Positions 1-6,704 of a DNA stretch of 14,768 bases are shown in pieces; position 1 is the stretch's first letter, and each line of letters begins with the position of its first letter. The DNA comes from Comamonadaceae bacterium. GTDB taxonomy: Bacteria; Pseudomonadota; Gammaproteobacteria; Burkholderiales; Burkholderiaceae. The notes beneath the pieces were generated by a model. That model saw only the letters and a list, made by a program, of their open reading frames with translations. It did not search any database and was not told where the DNA came from. The DNA lies in assembly GCA_947377705.1 (NCBI GenBank), contig CANCGU010000043.1:1-14768 (forward strand), given 5' to 3'. The translations under genes and the position numbers were made by a program.

Positions 1-668
1 TGCAACTTGCCTGCGCGGTACATAGCGCCGGCTGTGGCGTTCGAGCCCAAAGCAAATGACAGTTCGCGATTGGCCACGCCTGTGTAGAGCATGCTGGTTT
101 CTTTGTAAATCACATGCTGCATGTCTGTGCCTGTGACCGACTCAAACAAAGCTGAGCCCAAATGCACGGGATTGCCCACAGACCAAGAGCCGTAGTTCAA
201 CTGCCCCGGATGCGCTTTGGCATCGGCGATGAGGTCAGCCACTTTTTTGTATTTGCTGTCGGTCGCAACCGTTACAAAAAAGTAGGTTTTAAACAAAGGT
301 GCCAAAGGCTCGAAATCGGCCTTGATGTCATAAGGCAGTTTCTTAAACAGATGCGGGTACGCCGACAAATGCACGCTGTCGAGCTGAATCAAATCATGAC
401 CATCGGTGGCACCACGCTTGAAGGCGTCAATGGCGATGAAGCCATTGCCACCGGGCTTGTTCTCCACCACCACCGGCTTGCCCCAGGTGCGTGACAACTT
501 ATCGGCCACCAAACGCAGCACGCCCTCGGGGCCACTCCCCACAGGAAACGGTGTGAGGATGCGCACAGGTTTGGTTGGGAAGTCTTGGGCGTGTGCGGAC
601 AGGCCGCACAGCGCCAAAGCACCCAACGCAAAAGCTGCCAACAGTTGACGTTTAGAAGTGTGTGTCAT
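1..668 (-). CDS. Bug/TctC-family periplasmic solute receptor, 3' end cut by window edge
   Basis: The reverse strand is open from ATG at 668 to the window edge, about 222 codons of a family that usually has about 325 residues. The N-terminus (MTHTSKRQLLAAFALGALAL, then an AHA-Q cleavage site) is a typical Sec signal peptide. It is followed by the family start FPTKPVRILTPFPVGSGPEG, the VVVENKPGGNG motif and a second-lobe NYGSWSVGNPVHL segment. Bug proteins are extracytoplasmic receptors of tripartite tricarboxylate transporters and bind small carboxylates. No TctA/TctB membrane genes are visible. The gene lies 26 bp downstream of ligK on the same strand, so it is probably the operon's uptake receptor, perhaps for an aromatic acid or a pathway intermediate. 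The ribosome site before ATG 668 is weak. The ligand is unknown; the family call is secure. Confidence 0.9.
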   Translation of the reverse strand, partial: MTHTSKRQLLAAFALGALALCGLSAHAQDFPTKPVRILTPFPVGSGPEGVLRLVADKLSRTWGKPVVVENKPGGNGFIAIDAFKRGATDGHDLIQLDSVHLSAYPHLFKKLPYDIKADFEPLAPLFKTYFFVTVATDSKYKKVADLIADAKAHPGQLNYGSWSVGNPVHLGSALFESVTGTDMQHVIYKETSMLYTGVANRELSFALGSNATAGAMYRAGKL

Positions 669-694
669 GAGGCAAGTTTTCAAAGTCATCGAGA

Positions 695-1378
695 TTAATC
701 GATGTACTTTAAGCCCGCAGCAGCCAAGGGCTCGCGCATTTTGTACATGTCGAGGCCCAACACGCCTGAAGCCAGTTTCTCGCGCTTCTCGCCTTCAAAG
801 CTTTCGCGTTTTTGCGCGGCAGCCAAGGTTTCTGCGGCACAGGCAGCTGGCACGCACACCACGCCGTCGTCATCGGCCACGATCACATCACCAGGCGTGA
901 CCAGCATGCCTGCACACACCACGGGGATGTTGACTGAGCCAATGGTGGCCTTGATGGTGCCTTTGCTGCTGATGGCTTTGCTCCAAACAGGAAAGTTCAT
1001 CTTTTGCAGCTCTTTCACATCGCGCACACCGGCGTCAATGATGAGGGCGCGAGCGCCGCGCGCTTGGAAAGACGTGGCCAACAAATCGCCAAAGTAACCG
1101 TCGGTGCATTCGGCCGTGATGGCCGCCACCACGATATCACCGGGCTGAATTTGTTCAGCGGCCACATGCATCATCCAGTTATCGCCGGGATGCAAGAGCA
1201 CGGTCACTGCCGTGCCCGACACTTGCGCGCCTGGAAAAATGGGACGCATATAAGGCTTGAGCAAGCCCACACGGCCCATGGCTTCGTGCACAGTGGCTGA
1301 GCCCAAGGCGGCCAAGCCGTCTGCTGCTGCGCGGTCTGCGCGTTTGATGTTGCGATACACAACGCCGAGTTCGTACAT
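695..1378 (-). CDS. ligK: 4-carboxy-4-hydroxy-2-oxoadipate aldolase (LigK/GalC, RraA-like fold)
   Basis: A 227-residue protein of normal length for class II pyruvate aldolases of the RraA-like fold. These enzymes cleave 4-carboxy-4-hydroxy-2-oxoadipate to pyruvate and oxaloacetate with a divalent metal, the last step of protocatechuate 4,5-cleavage; many also decarboxylate oxaloacetate. The family signature D-X20-R-D-X2-E is exact: G97-D98, R119-D120 and E123. E195 sits where the family has a further active-site glutamate. RraA-only proteins are shorter (about 160 residues) and lack the C-terminal extension seen here ([11 protein letters not shown] onward). AGGAGA at 1385-1390, six bases before the ATG, supports the start. 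It lies 21 bp downstream of ligJ, whose product is its substrate, which strengthens the assignment. Cytoplasmic. Confidence 0.88.
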   Translation of the reverse strand: MYELGVVYRNIKRADRAAADGLAALGSATVHEAMGRVGLLKPYMRPIFPGAQVSGTAVTVLLHPGDNWMMHVAAEQIQPGDIVVAAITAECTDGYFGDLLATSFQARGARALIIDAGVRDVKELQKMNFPVWSKAISSKGTIKATIGSVNIPVVCAGMLVTPGDVIVADDDGVVCVPAACAAETLAAAQKRESFEGEKREKLASGVLGLDMYKMREPLAAAGLKYID

Positions 1379-1399
1379 AAGAAATCTCCTGAGAATGGA

Positions 1400-2434
1400 T
1401 TAACGGCCTTGCGACTTCAGCTTGGTGTCCAAGCGTGAGAACACGCGACGTGCGTTGCCTTCGTACACCTGATGGCGCTCGTCGGCATTGAGGTTGGGTG
1501 TGGATTCGATGTAGCGCTTGGTGTCGTCAAAGTAGTGGCCAGTTTCTGGGTCGATGCCACGCACTGCGCCAATCATTTCGGACGCGAACATGATGTTTTT
1601 GACTGGAATCACTTTGGTCAACAAGTCGATACCAGGCTGGTGGTACACGCAAGTGTCAAAGTAGATGTTGTTCATCAAGTGCTCAGACAGCAATGGCTTT
1701 TTCAGCTCTTGTGCCAAGCCGCGGAAACGGCCCCAGTGGTAAGGCACAGCGCCGCCGCCATGAGGAATCAAGAACTTCAAGGTGGGGAAATCTTTGAATA
1801 AGTCCGAGGTCAAGCACTGCATGAAGGCTGTGGTGTCAGCGTTCAAGTAGTGCGCGCCTGTGGTGTGAAAGCAGCCGTTGCAGCTGGTCGAGACGTGAAT
1901 CATGGCAGGGATGTCGTACTCGACCATCTTTTCGTAAATGGGGTACCAAGACTTGTCGGCCAGCGAAGGCGATGTCCAGTGGCCCCCCGATGGATCGGGG
2001 TTCAGGTTGATACCGACGTTGCCGTATTGCTCCACGCATTTCACCAACTCAGGAATGCAAGTGGCGGGATCGACACCGGGCGACTGGGGCAACATGGCCG
2101 CAGGCACGAAGTTGTTGGGGAACAGCTCGGACACGCGGAAGCACAGCTCGTTACAGATGGCCGCCCAAGTGGATGACACTTGGAAGTCGCCAATGTGGTG
2201 CGCCATGAAGCTGGCACGCGGGCTGAAGATGGTGATGTCAGAGCCACGCTCTTTCATCTTGGCGAGTTGGTTGGTCTCGATGGTTTCGCGCAACTCGTCG
2301 TCGCTGATTTTCAGCTCTGACACTTTGGGCATAGACGCAGGATCTTTGATGCCGGCGATTTGTTTGTTGCGCCACTCTTCCAATGCTTTGGGTGCTGTGG
2401 TGTAGTGGCCGTGAACGTCGATGATGAGAGACAT
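1400..2434 (-). CDS. ligJ: 4-oxalomesaconate hydratase (LigJ type, amidohydrolase superfamily)
   Basis: A 344-residue COG2159 amidohydrolase that closely resembles sphingomonad LigJ, for example in the N-terminal run DVHGHYTTAPKALEEWRN and the PKVSELKISDDELR segment. LigJ hydrates 4-oxalomesaconate to 4-carboxy-4-hydroxy-2-oxoadipate using zinc. Candidate metal ligands are H8 and H10 (the HxH motif), H180 (in PAMIHVSTSC) and E286 (in FASEMIGAVRG). The last position is Glu rather than the Asp usual in decarboxylating relatives, which is characteristic of LigJ. H225 in IPHGGGAVPYHWGR is the conserved strand-end histidine. The ATG is preceded by AAGGGG (reverse complement of 2440-2445) at five bases. 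It lies between the ModA-like gene and ligK in one leftward operon. The P. putida hydratase GalB belongs to another family, so the symbol follows the sphingomonad system. Confidence 0.9.
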   Translation of the reverse strand: MSLIIDVHGHYTTAPKALEEWRNKQIAGIKDPASMPKVSELKISDDELRETIETNQLAKMKERGSDITIFSPRASFMAHHIGDFQVSSTWAAICNELCFRVSELFPNNFVPAAMLPQSPGVDPATCIPELVKCVEQYGNVGINLNPDPSGGHWTSPSLADKSWYPIYEKMVEYDIPAMIHVSTSCNGCFHTTGAHYLNADTTAFMQCLTSDLFKDFPTLKFLIPHGGGAVPYHWGRFRGLAQELKKPLLSEHLMNNIYFDTCVYHQPGIDLLTKVIPVKNIMFASEMIGAVRGIDPETGHYFDDTKRYIESTPNLNADERHQVYEGNARRVFSRLDTKLKSQGR

Positions 2435-2464
2435 GAATACCCCTTACAGAATGAAATTAGAAAA

Positions 2465-3187
2465 TTAAAGCCAGTCCATGCCTTGCATGCGCTTGACGTC
2501 TTCCACGCCAGCCGAAGCCAAGAACTTCAGAAAAGATTGCGCCGCAGCCACGCGGGCCTTGTCATTCGCAATGACCGCTGGAATGCCCGACGAGAACGTG
2601 GTGATAAACGCCACATCCGCAGGCAAAGTCCCCAGCACGTCAATGCCGGGCAAAGCAATGAGTTCGCTCAGTTGCTGAAAGCCCAAGGCGGCTTGGCCAC
2701 TGGCCACCAAGGCGCCTACAGGCGTACCGGGTGGCGGCACGACGATGCGTGTTTTCACCTCGTCGGCAATGCCCCAGCGTTCGAACAATTTTTCAAGGTA
2801 AACGCCGCTCGGGCCGGTGGAGTAGCTGAGTGTGGGGCTGGCCAACACCGCCGCTTTCACCGCGGCTTCGTTGCTCAGGTCGGGACGTGACGCGCCCGCT
2901 TGCACGGCCACCGCCACAGGCGAGCGCACCCAGTCGCTGCGTGAGCCGGTTTGCACATGGCCAGATGCCATCAAGCGATCAATCGCGTCCGAGGCCAAAA
3001 GCACCATGTCAAAGGCCTCACCCGCTTGCACACGCTTGGCGGCATCGACACCGCCCACAGATTCAATCTGCACCGACACGCCGCTTTGCGCAAAGTAAGC
3101 CTGGGTCAAATCAGCCAGCAAAGCCTTGGTGGCCATGGAAGAAATACCACGCAGGACAAAAGATGAGGATGGGGTTTGCATGGCCAT
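2465..3187 (-). CDS. ModA-like periplasmic-binding-fold protein lacking a signal peptide
   Basis: A 240-residue protein resembling the molybdate-binding ModA / SBP_bac_11 group. It has an N-terminal strand with an early serine run (FVLRGISSMATKALLADLTQ), a middle DMVLLASDAIDRL segment, a hinge-like SPVAVAVQAG, the STGPSGVYLEKLFERWG helix and an ALGFQQLSEL segment. Unlike true ModA there is no hydrophobic leader: the mature fold starts at about residue 9. The protein is therefore predicted to be cytoplasmic unless the start is wrong, and no upstream in-frame signal-peptide sequence fits between it and lysR. Two start codons (3187 and 3182) are close together and neither has a strong ribosome site. 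As first gene of the ligJ-ligK operon and neighbour of lysR it may bind a pathway acid, but that is inference. No modB/modC genes are nearby. Confidence 0.75.
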   Translation of the reverse strand: MAMQTPSSSFVLRGISSMATKALLADLTQAYFAQSGVSVQIESVGGVDAAKRVQAGEAFDMVLLASDAIDRLMASGHVQTGSRSDWVRSPVAVAVQAGASRPDLSNEAAVKAAVLASPTLSYSTGPSGVYLEKLFERWGIADEVKTRIVVPPPGTPVGALVASGQAALGFQQLSELIALPGIDVLGTLPADVAFITTFSSGIPAVIANDKARVAAAQSFLKFLASAGVEDVKRMQGMDWL

Positions 3188-3245
3188 GATTCTAGAGATT
3201 TACCCCAGAAATGGGCCTCAAACTGCGAACTAGCTGCTATAACGT

Positions 3246-3276
3246 TTTTAAATAACAGACAATTGGTTATTCAAAA
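3246..3276. promoter_or_regulatory. Imperfect dyad in the lysR/catabolic-operon divergent region (candidate LysR operator)
   Basis: TTTTAAATAAC (3246-3256) and GTTATTCAAAA (3266-3276) are inverted copies with 10 of 11 positions matching, separated by nine bases. The site lies in the 100-bp gap between the divergent lysR (ATG 3288) and the ModA-ligJ-ligK operon (ATG 3187), which is where LysR regulators normally bind. The spacing is not a textbook T-N11-A box, so the assignment rests on position and symmetry. The A+T-rich sequence probably also overlaps the promoters; no confident -35/-10 pair is claimed. The dyad ends 11 bases before the lysR start, consistent with autorepression. Confidence 0.5.
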
Positions 3277-3287
3277 TCGAGGATCAC

Positions 3288-4208
3288 ATGGAACTCAAAC
3301 AAATTGAATCATTTGTCCGCGTCGCTGAGCTGGGTAGTTTCACCAAAGCCGCCTTAGCCTTGGGCATTCCTCAGCCACTTCTGAGCCGCCATGTACGCCA
3401 ACTGGAAGTGGATCTGCATCAAAACCTACTGATGCGCAATGGGCGTGGTGTGACCGTGACAGAAGCAGGCTTGGTGATGCTGGAGCATGGGCGTGGCATC
3501 CTGCACCAAGTGGCGGTGGCGCAAGAAGAACTGGGCTCGGTACGCGGCGCGTTGGCAGGTCGCGTCTCGATTGGCTTACCCCCAAGCTTGTCCAAGCTGG
3601 TGACGGTGCCACTGACCATGTCATTTCGCCAAACCTTGCCCCACGCGCAGCTGTCACTGACCGAAGGTTTTTCGCTATTGATGGTGGAAAGCTTGCGCGC
3701 AGGACGCCTCGACATGGCCGTGCTTTACAACCCACCGCCCTCCCCTGATTTAGAAATGACGGTGCTACACGAAGACACCTTGATTTTGATTGCGGGTGAG
3801 AAAAGCCAGCCACTCACCCCGACCACGCCGCTCAAAGACGTGGTGCAACTGGCCGACTTGGCCAAGCTGCCCCTCATCGTGCCCAGCCGCCCAAATGCAT
3901 TTCGCTTGTTGATTGACACCGAAATGCTGCGCATCAACTGCAAGCCCAACATCGTGCTAGAAATTGATGGCTTGAATGCGATTTTGGAATTGGTGAAAGA
4001 AGGTTTGGGTTACGCCGTGCTGCCCGCCTATACCCTGAGTAATTTTGCAAAGCCGAAAGACTTCACCACGCATCGCGTAGAGAAGCCTAAGTTGATGAGT
4101 CAATTGATGCTGGTGTGGTCAGCGCGCCGCCCGATGACGGCGACACACAAAGCGGCCATGCAGCTTACCCACGAGGTGGTGTCTCAAGCGCTGCAAGCCA
4201 ACAGCTAG
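3288..4208 (+). CDS. LysR-family transcriptional regulator
   Basis: A 306-residue protein of usual LysR length. Residues 1-60 form the winged helix-turn-helix: MELKQIESFVRVAELGSFTK, then an AALALGIPQPLLSRHVRQLE recognition region. Residues 62-85 fit the linker helix. The effector domain follows from about residue 90 (GRVSIGLPPSL), with the GLGYAVLPAY segment near 240-250 that is common in this family. GAGGA at 3279-3283 precedes the ATG. It is divergent from the ligJ-ligK operon and so probably regulates it in response to an aromatic acid or pathway intermediate, as LigR-type and PmdR-type LysR proteins do in related pathways. The effector is not predictable. Its stop lies seven bases from the stop of the convergent TPR gene, with no clear terminator between them. 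Confidence 0.9.
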   Translation: MELKQIESFVRVAELGSFTKAALALGIPQPLLSRHVRQLEVDLHQNLLMRNGRGVTVTEAGLVMLEHGRGILHQVAVAQEELGSVRGALAGRVSIGLPPSLSKLVTVPLTMSFRQTLPHAQLSLTEGFSLLMVESLRAGRLDMAVLYNPPPSPDLEMTVLHEDTLILIAGEKSQPLTPTTPLKDVVQLADLAKLPLIVPSRPNAFRLLIDTEMLRINCKPNIVLEIDGLNAILELVKEGLGYAVLPAYTLSNFAKPKDFTTHRVEKPKLMSQLMLVWSARRPMTATHKAAMQLTHEVVSQALQANS

Positions 4209-4215
4209 GCGGCGG

Positions 4216-5115
4216 TTACCAGCTGTCGTCGCCACCACCGCCCGAGTCGGCACTGTCCCAATCGTGGCCGGAACCTGCATCGAAAGAGCCGAGGTCAGGC
4301 TGCACCGGCGTATCAAACGGCACATAGCCCCCGTTGTCCGCCACAGGAGATGCCCCCGAAGATGATGGGGCTGATGTATGGTGATCGCCTTCTAAAGCTT
4401 TAGACAAGGCATAGCCCGCCGCCACACCCGCCAAACCGCCCACCACAGCGCCCGTCATGGTCGAGCCACCGCCAGCGGGCTGTGCGTAACCTTGAGGGGC
4501 ATAGCCACCTTGCGGCGCATTGGGGGTGAACTGAGCGCCAAAGCCACGCGGTGCGGGGGGCGTGCCCACAGGGGTTGCAACTGGCGCATAGCTTGCTGCA
4601 TTGGCATTGGCCGCGGCAGAACGACGCAACCACAGGCCCAATACCACCAACCCCGCAATGGCCAGCCACACATAAGTCAGCGATGAGCCGCCGCTACTGG
4701 GCGCAGCCACGGTTACAGCTTGAGTGGCCACATGCGTGCCTGGTGTGGCCGAAGGTGCCATCACCACAGAAGATGATGGCGCAGCGGCCAACTCGCTCAC
4801 TTTGGTGAACACAGCATTGAACTTTTCAGGGCTGGTCGCGAACTTCAAAGTCGGGTCGAGGGTCTTGGCTTTTTGCAACTCAGTTTGCGCATCTTTGTAG
4901 CGCTGCTCGTGAGCCAGCACTTGCCCCAGCTCGTAATGCGCCTTCGCACTTTGCGGCTTGTCTTGCAGCACCTCACGCAGCATGGTTTCGGCTTGCGTGT
5001 AGTGGCCAGCCGCCACCGCAGCCTCAATGTCTTTAGGCGTGGGCAGCGCCATTGCAAGCGAGGCACCGAACACCAACGCACCTGCCACAACAGATTTCAA
5101 CAGTCTAGAAAACAT
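4216..5115 (-). CDS. Exported TPR protein with transmembrane segment and glycine-rich tail
   Basis: 299 residues. Residues 1-23 are a Sec-type signal (SVVAGALVFGASLAMA, then LPTPKD). Residues 27-95 carry about two tetratricopeptide repeats (AAVAAGHYTQAETMLREVLQ and AHYELGQVLAHEQRYKDAQT). A Ser/Thr/Ala-rich linker follows, then a hydrophobic segment near 146-163 (YVWLAIAGLVVLGLWL) ending in RR. The remainder is low complexity: Pro/Gly/Gln-rich sequence, a glycine-zipper-like GAVVGGLAGVAAGYAL, and an acidic end SGGGGDDSW. The layout suggests a membrane-anchored protein with a periplasmic TPR domain; TPRs mediate protein contacts and no enzymatic motif is visible. A GAAAGGT ribosome site lies just upstream of the ATG. 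Function unknown. It is convergent with lysR and unrelated to the catabolic genes by content. Confidence 0.75.
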   Translation of the reverse strand: MFSRLLKSVVAGALVFGASLAMALPTPKDIEAAVAAGHYTQAETMLREVLQDKPQSAKAHYELGQVLAHEQRYKDAQTELQKAKTLDPTLKFATSPEKFNAVFTKVSELAAAPSSSVVMAPSATPGTHVATQAVTVAAPSSGGSSLTYVWLAIAGLVVLGLWLRRSAAANANAASYAPVATPVGTPPAPRGFGAQFTPNAPQGGYAPQGYAQPAGGGSTMTGAVVGGLAGVAAGYALSKALEGDHHTSAPSSSGASPVADNGGYVPFDTPVQPDLGSFDAGSGHDWDSADSGGGGDDSW

Positions 5116-5264
5116 GGGTTTGACTACCTTTCAATCCAATCTGAATCATTCAGCGGCGTTGCATTGTGCGCCAGCGATATGACGACTTGATAAAGCTCGC
5201 ACATATTTCGTTTAGATGGGCGTGTTCATCAGAAATACAAGAGGGTAAGAAGGTAAAACAGAAA

Positions 5265-5290
5265 CGAAAAAGGCTCCTTGCGGAACCTTT
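5265..5290 (-). terminator. Rho-independent terminator, leftward
   Basis: Read on the minus strand, AAAGG-TTCC-GCAA-GGAG-CCTTTTT forms a stem (pairing 5269-5273 with 5286-5290 and 5275-5277 with 5282-5284, one mismatch) with a four-base loop, followed by a run of T. It lies about 50 bases downstream of the tRNA-Val 3' end on the same strand. It is probably the native terminator of the original tRNA gene and also insulates the TPR gene. Confidence 0.75.
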
Positions 5291-5341
5291 GACTTTTGCT
5301 TTTAAGAAGCCTTGAATTGATTTAGTTTTATTTGGCAAAAA

Positions 5342-5386
5342 TGGTGGGCGATGCAAGTTTCGAACTTGCGACCCCCACAGTGTGAA
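5342..5386 (-). pseudogene. 3' fragment of tRNA-Val(CAC); probable integration (att) site
   Basis: Read on the minus strand, this is a tRNA 3' part. It has loop TTCACAC (5386-5380, anticodon CAC) and the 3' anticodon strand TGTGG. Next come the variable GGGTC, a perfect T-arm (GCAAG, TTCGAAA, CTTGC), the acceptor strand ATCGCCC, a discriminator A and encoded CCA ending at 5342. The 5' partner strand is missing: bases beyond 5386 do not pair with TGTGG and show no D-arm or acceptor sequence. It is therefore not a working tRNA. Such a fragment remains when an integrative element recombines in the anticodon loop and supplies its own copy to rebuild the intact gene at the far end. Because the native-looking terminator lies on the 5342 side, the inserted element should extend rightward. 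Confidence 0.82.
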
Positions 5387-5594
5387 GACTATGGCAGTTT
5401 GCCGATTTCCCTATTTAAATCAATGACTTACCAACTTACAAAAGTGTCAAAGTAGTATAGTTGTAGTATAGATATGAGCTATATATTACTAATTTATTTT
5501 TATCATTTAGATCTTATAGGACATCAAGCGTAAAGACTCTTTACGCTTGTGTGCCGGAGGTGACTAGACAACTACGGTTGCAAGGCTAGAGTAA
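5387..5594. other. A+T-rich leader between att-like site and first island gene
   Basis: No gene is seen in this stretch. It contains a tandem GTAGTATAG repeat (5452-5460 and 5463-5471) and a very A+T-rich block at 5480-5515 that could hold a promoter (TTGTAG at 5461 and TATATT at 5482, 15-bp spacing, weak). A strong hairpin (5525-5549) and a GGAGGTGA Shine-Dalgarno-like motif (5556-5563) follow. That motif is 31 bases from the nearest plausible ATG (5595), too far to serve it. Confidence 0.4.
5525..5549. promoter_or_regulatory. Perfect 11-bp inverted repeat, three-base loop
   Basis: CAAGCGTAAAG (5525-5535), ACT, CTTTACGCTTG (5539-5549). The arms match perfectly. There is no T-run on either side, so it is a poor intrinsic terminator. 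It lies 45 bases before the LigW-like gene, and could be an operator or an RNA element in its leader. The role is inferred from position only. Confidence 0.45.
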
Positions 5595-6665
5595 ATGAAC
5601 AGATTCACTTCGGGAATAAAGATGACCACTTACCAAGAAAGAGGCTACAAACGAATAGCAGTTGAGGAGGGATGGATTACCAAAGAGTTGATGCAACGAT
5701 ATTTAGAATTATTGAAGCATGGAAACCATGGTGACCCTGGCTTTCAAAGCTTGTGGGGATTCTTTGGTAAGAGTCAATCTCCAAGAGCAAAGGATTTATT
5801 TGAACGAATCCAAGACATGGATGCGCGGCGTCTAGCTGACATGGATGCAACTGGTGTAGATGTTCAGCTACTAATGCTGACAAGCCCTGGCGTGCAAATG
5901 TTTGACCCAGCAGAAGCCTGCGTGCTTGCGGCCAGTAGCAACGACCAATTGGCCGAGACAATAGCAAAACATCCTTCAAGATTCAGTGGCCTCGCAGCTT
6001 TTGCACCCAACGCTCCTGATGCTGCGGCTAGGGAAATTGAAAGATCAGTCAATCACTTAGGGCTCAAAGGCGCCCTAGTGAATTCTCATACCCAAGGCCG
6101 GTATATGGATGACGAATTTTTCTGGCCGATATTTGAAGCATGTGAGGCACTAGATGTCCCCTTATATATCCACCCAAACACCCCGTCGCCACAAATGGTA
6201 GAACCGTTTCTTCCACGTTGTTTGGATGCAGCAATATATGGGTTCCAAGCTGAAACGGGATTACATGTTTTACGTTTGATTGTCAGCGGATTATTCGATC
6301 GTTATCCCAAACTCAAAATCGTCCTAGGACATTGCGGCGAAGGACTTCCCTTCTGGTTATATCGCATAGATTTTATGCATGCAGGCATTGTTAGATCAGC
6401 TAGAAGCGAAGGGGCTCAACCACTAAAACGCAAGCCAAGCGAATATCTGCGAGAGAACTTTTACTACACCACCAGTGGCATGCCATGGGAACCGGCGATT
6501 ACGTTCGTTCAACAGCAAATGGGCTATGAACGAGTCATGTACGCAATGGACTACCCATACCAATTTGAAGCAAGCGAAGTCAACGCTATGGATGCATTAC
6601 CCCTCAATGCTGAGCAGAAAAAAATGTTTTTCCAGACCAATGCCGAACGCATATTCCGTTTGTGA
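5595..6665 (+). CDS. LigW-like (5-carboxyvanillate decarboxylase family) amidohydrolase
   Basis: A 356-residue COG2159 amidohydrolase whose nearest recognisable relative is LigW, the Mn-dependent 5-carboxyvanillate decarboxylase. Shared segments include SLWGFF, RRLADMDATG, LTSPGVQ, NSHTQGRYMDDEFF, the LGHCGEGLPFWLYRIDFMHA strand, SGMPWEPAI and VMYAMDYPYQFEASEV. Likely metal ligands are E24 (AVEEGW, where LigW also has Glu instead of HxH), H193, H246 and D319. R64, R257 and Y322 match substrate-contacting positions. The family decarboxylates hydroxybenzoates without cofactor, so an aromatic ortho-hydroxy acid is a likely substrate, but the exact one is unknown. Start is uncertain: ATG 5595 or ATG 5622 (MTTYQERGYK), the latter fitting LigW's N-terminus better; neither has a good ribosome site. 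The Bug gene follows 39 bp downstream. A+T-richer than the left genes. Confidence 0.82.
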   Translation: MNRFTSGIKMTTYQERGYKRIAVEEGWITKELMQRYLELLKHGNHGDPGFQSLWGFFGKSQSPRAKDLFERIQDMDARRLADMDATGVDVQLLMLTSPGVQMFDPAEACVLAASSNDQLAETIAKHPSRFSGLAAFAPNAPDAAAREIERSVNHLGLKGALVNSHTQGRYMDDEFFWPIFEACEALDVPLYIHPNTPSPQMVEPFLPRCLDAAIYGFQAETGLHVLRLIVSGLFDRYPKLKIVLGHCGEGLPFWLYRIDFMHAGIVRSARSEGAQPLKRKPSEYLRENFYYTTSGMPWEPAITFVQQQMGYERVMYAMDYPYQFEASEVNAMDALPLNAEQKKMFFQTNAERIFRL

Positions 6666-6704
6666 GTGCACTCCGTAACTGCTTTTTCACATATGGAGAT
6701 TTGT

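Noticed and set aside
2360..2890. Long plus-strand open frame of 176 codons across the ligJ start and the ModA-like gene
   Set aside because: It is antisense to two well-supported genes and has a composition typical of a shadow frame, rich in His, Arg and Gln with no domain pattern.
4873..5190. Plus-strand frame of 105 codons opposite the TPR gene
   Set aside because: Antisense shadow of the TPR coding sequence; no recognisable protein features.
5342..5420. A complete, functional tRNA-Val gene
   Set aside because: The 5' anticodon strand, D-arm and 5' acceptor strand are missing; bases beyond 5386 do not pair with the 3' half.
5452..5471. Tandem GTAGTATAG pair as the start of a CRISPR array or iteron set
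   Set aside because: Only two short copies with an 11-base period and no further units; at most integrase arm sites or chance in A+T-rich DNA.
5556..5589. Leader peptide gene starting at GTG 5560 (MTRQLRLQG)
   Set aside because: The Shine-Dalgarno-like motif overlaps the start codon itself, so it cannot serve it; the peptide shows no attenuator-like codon run.
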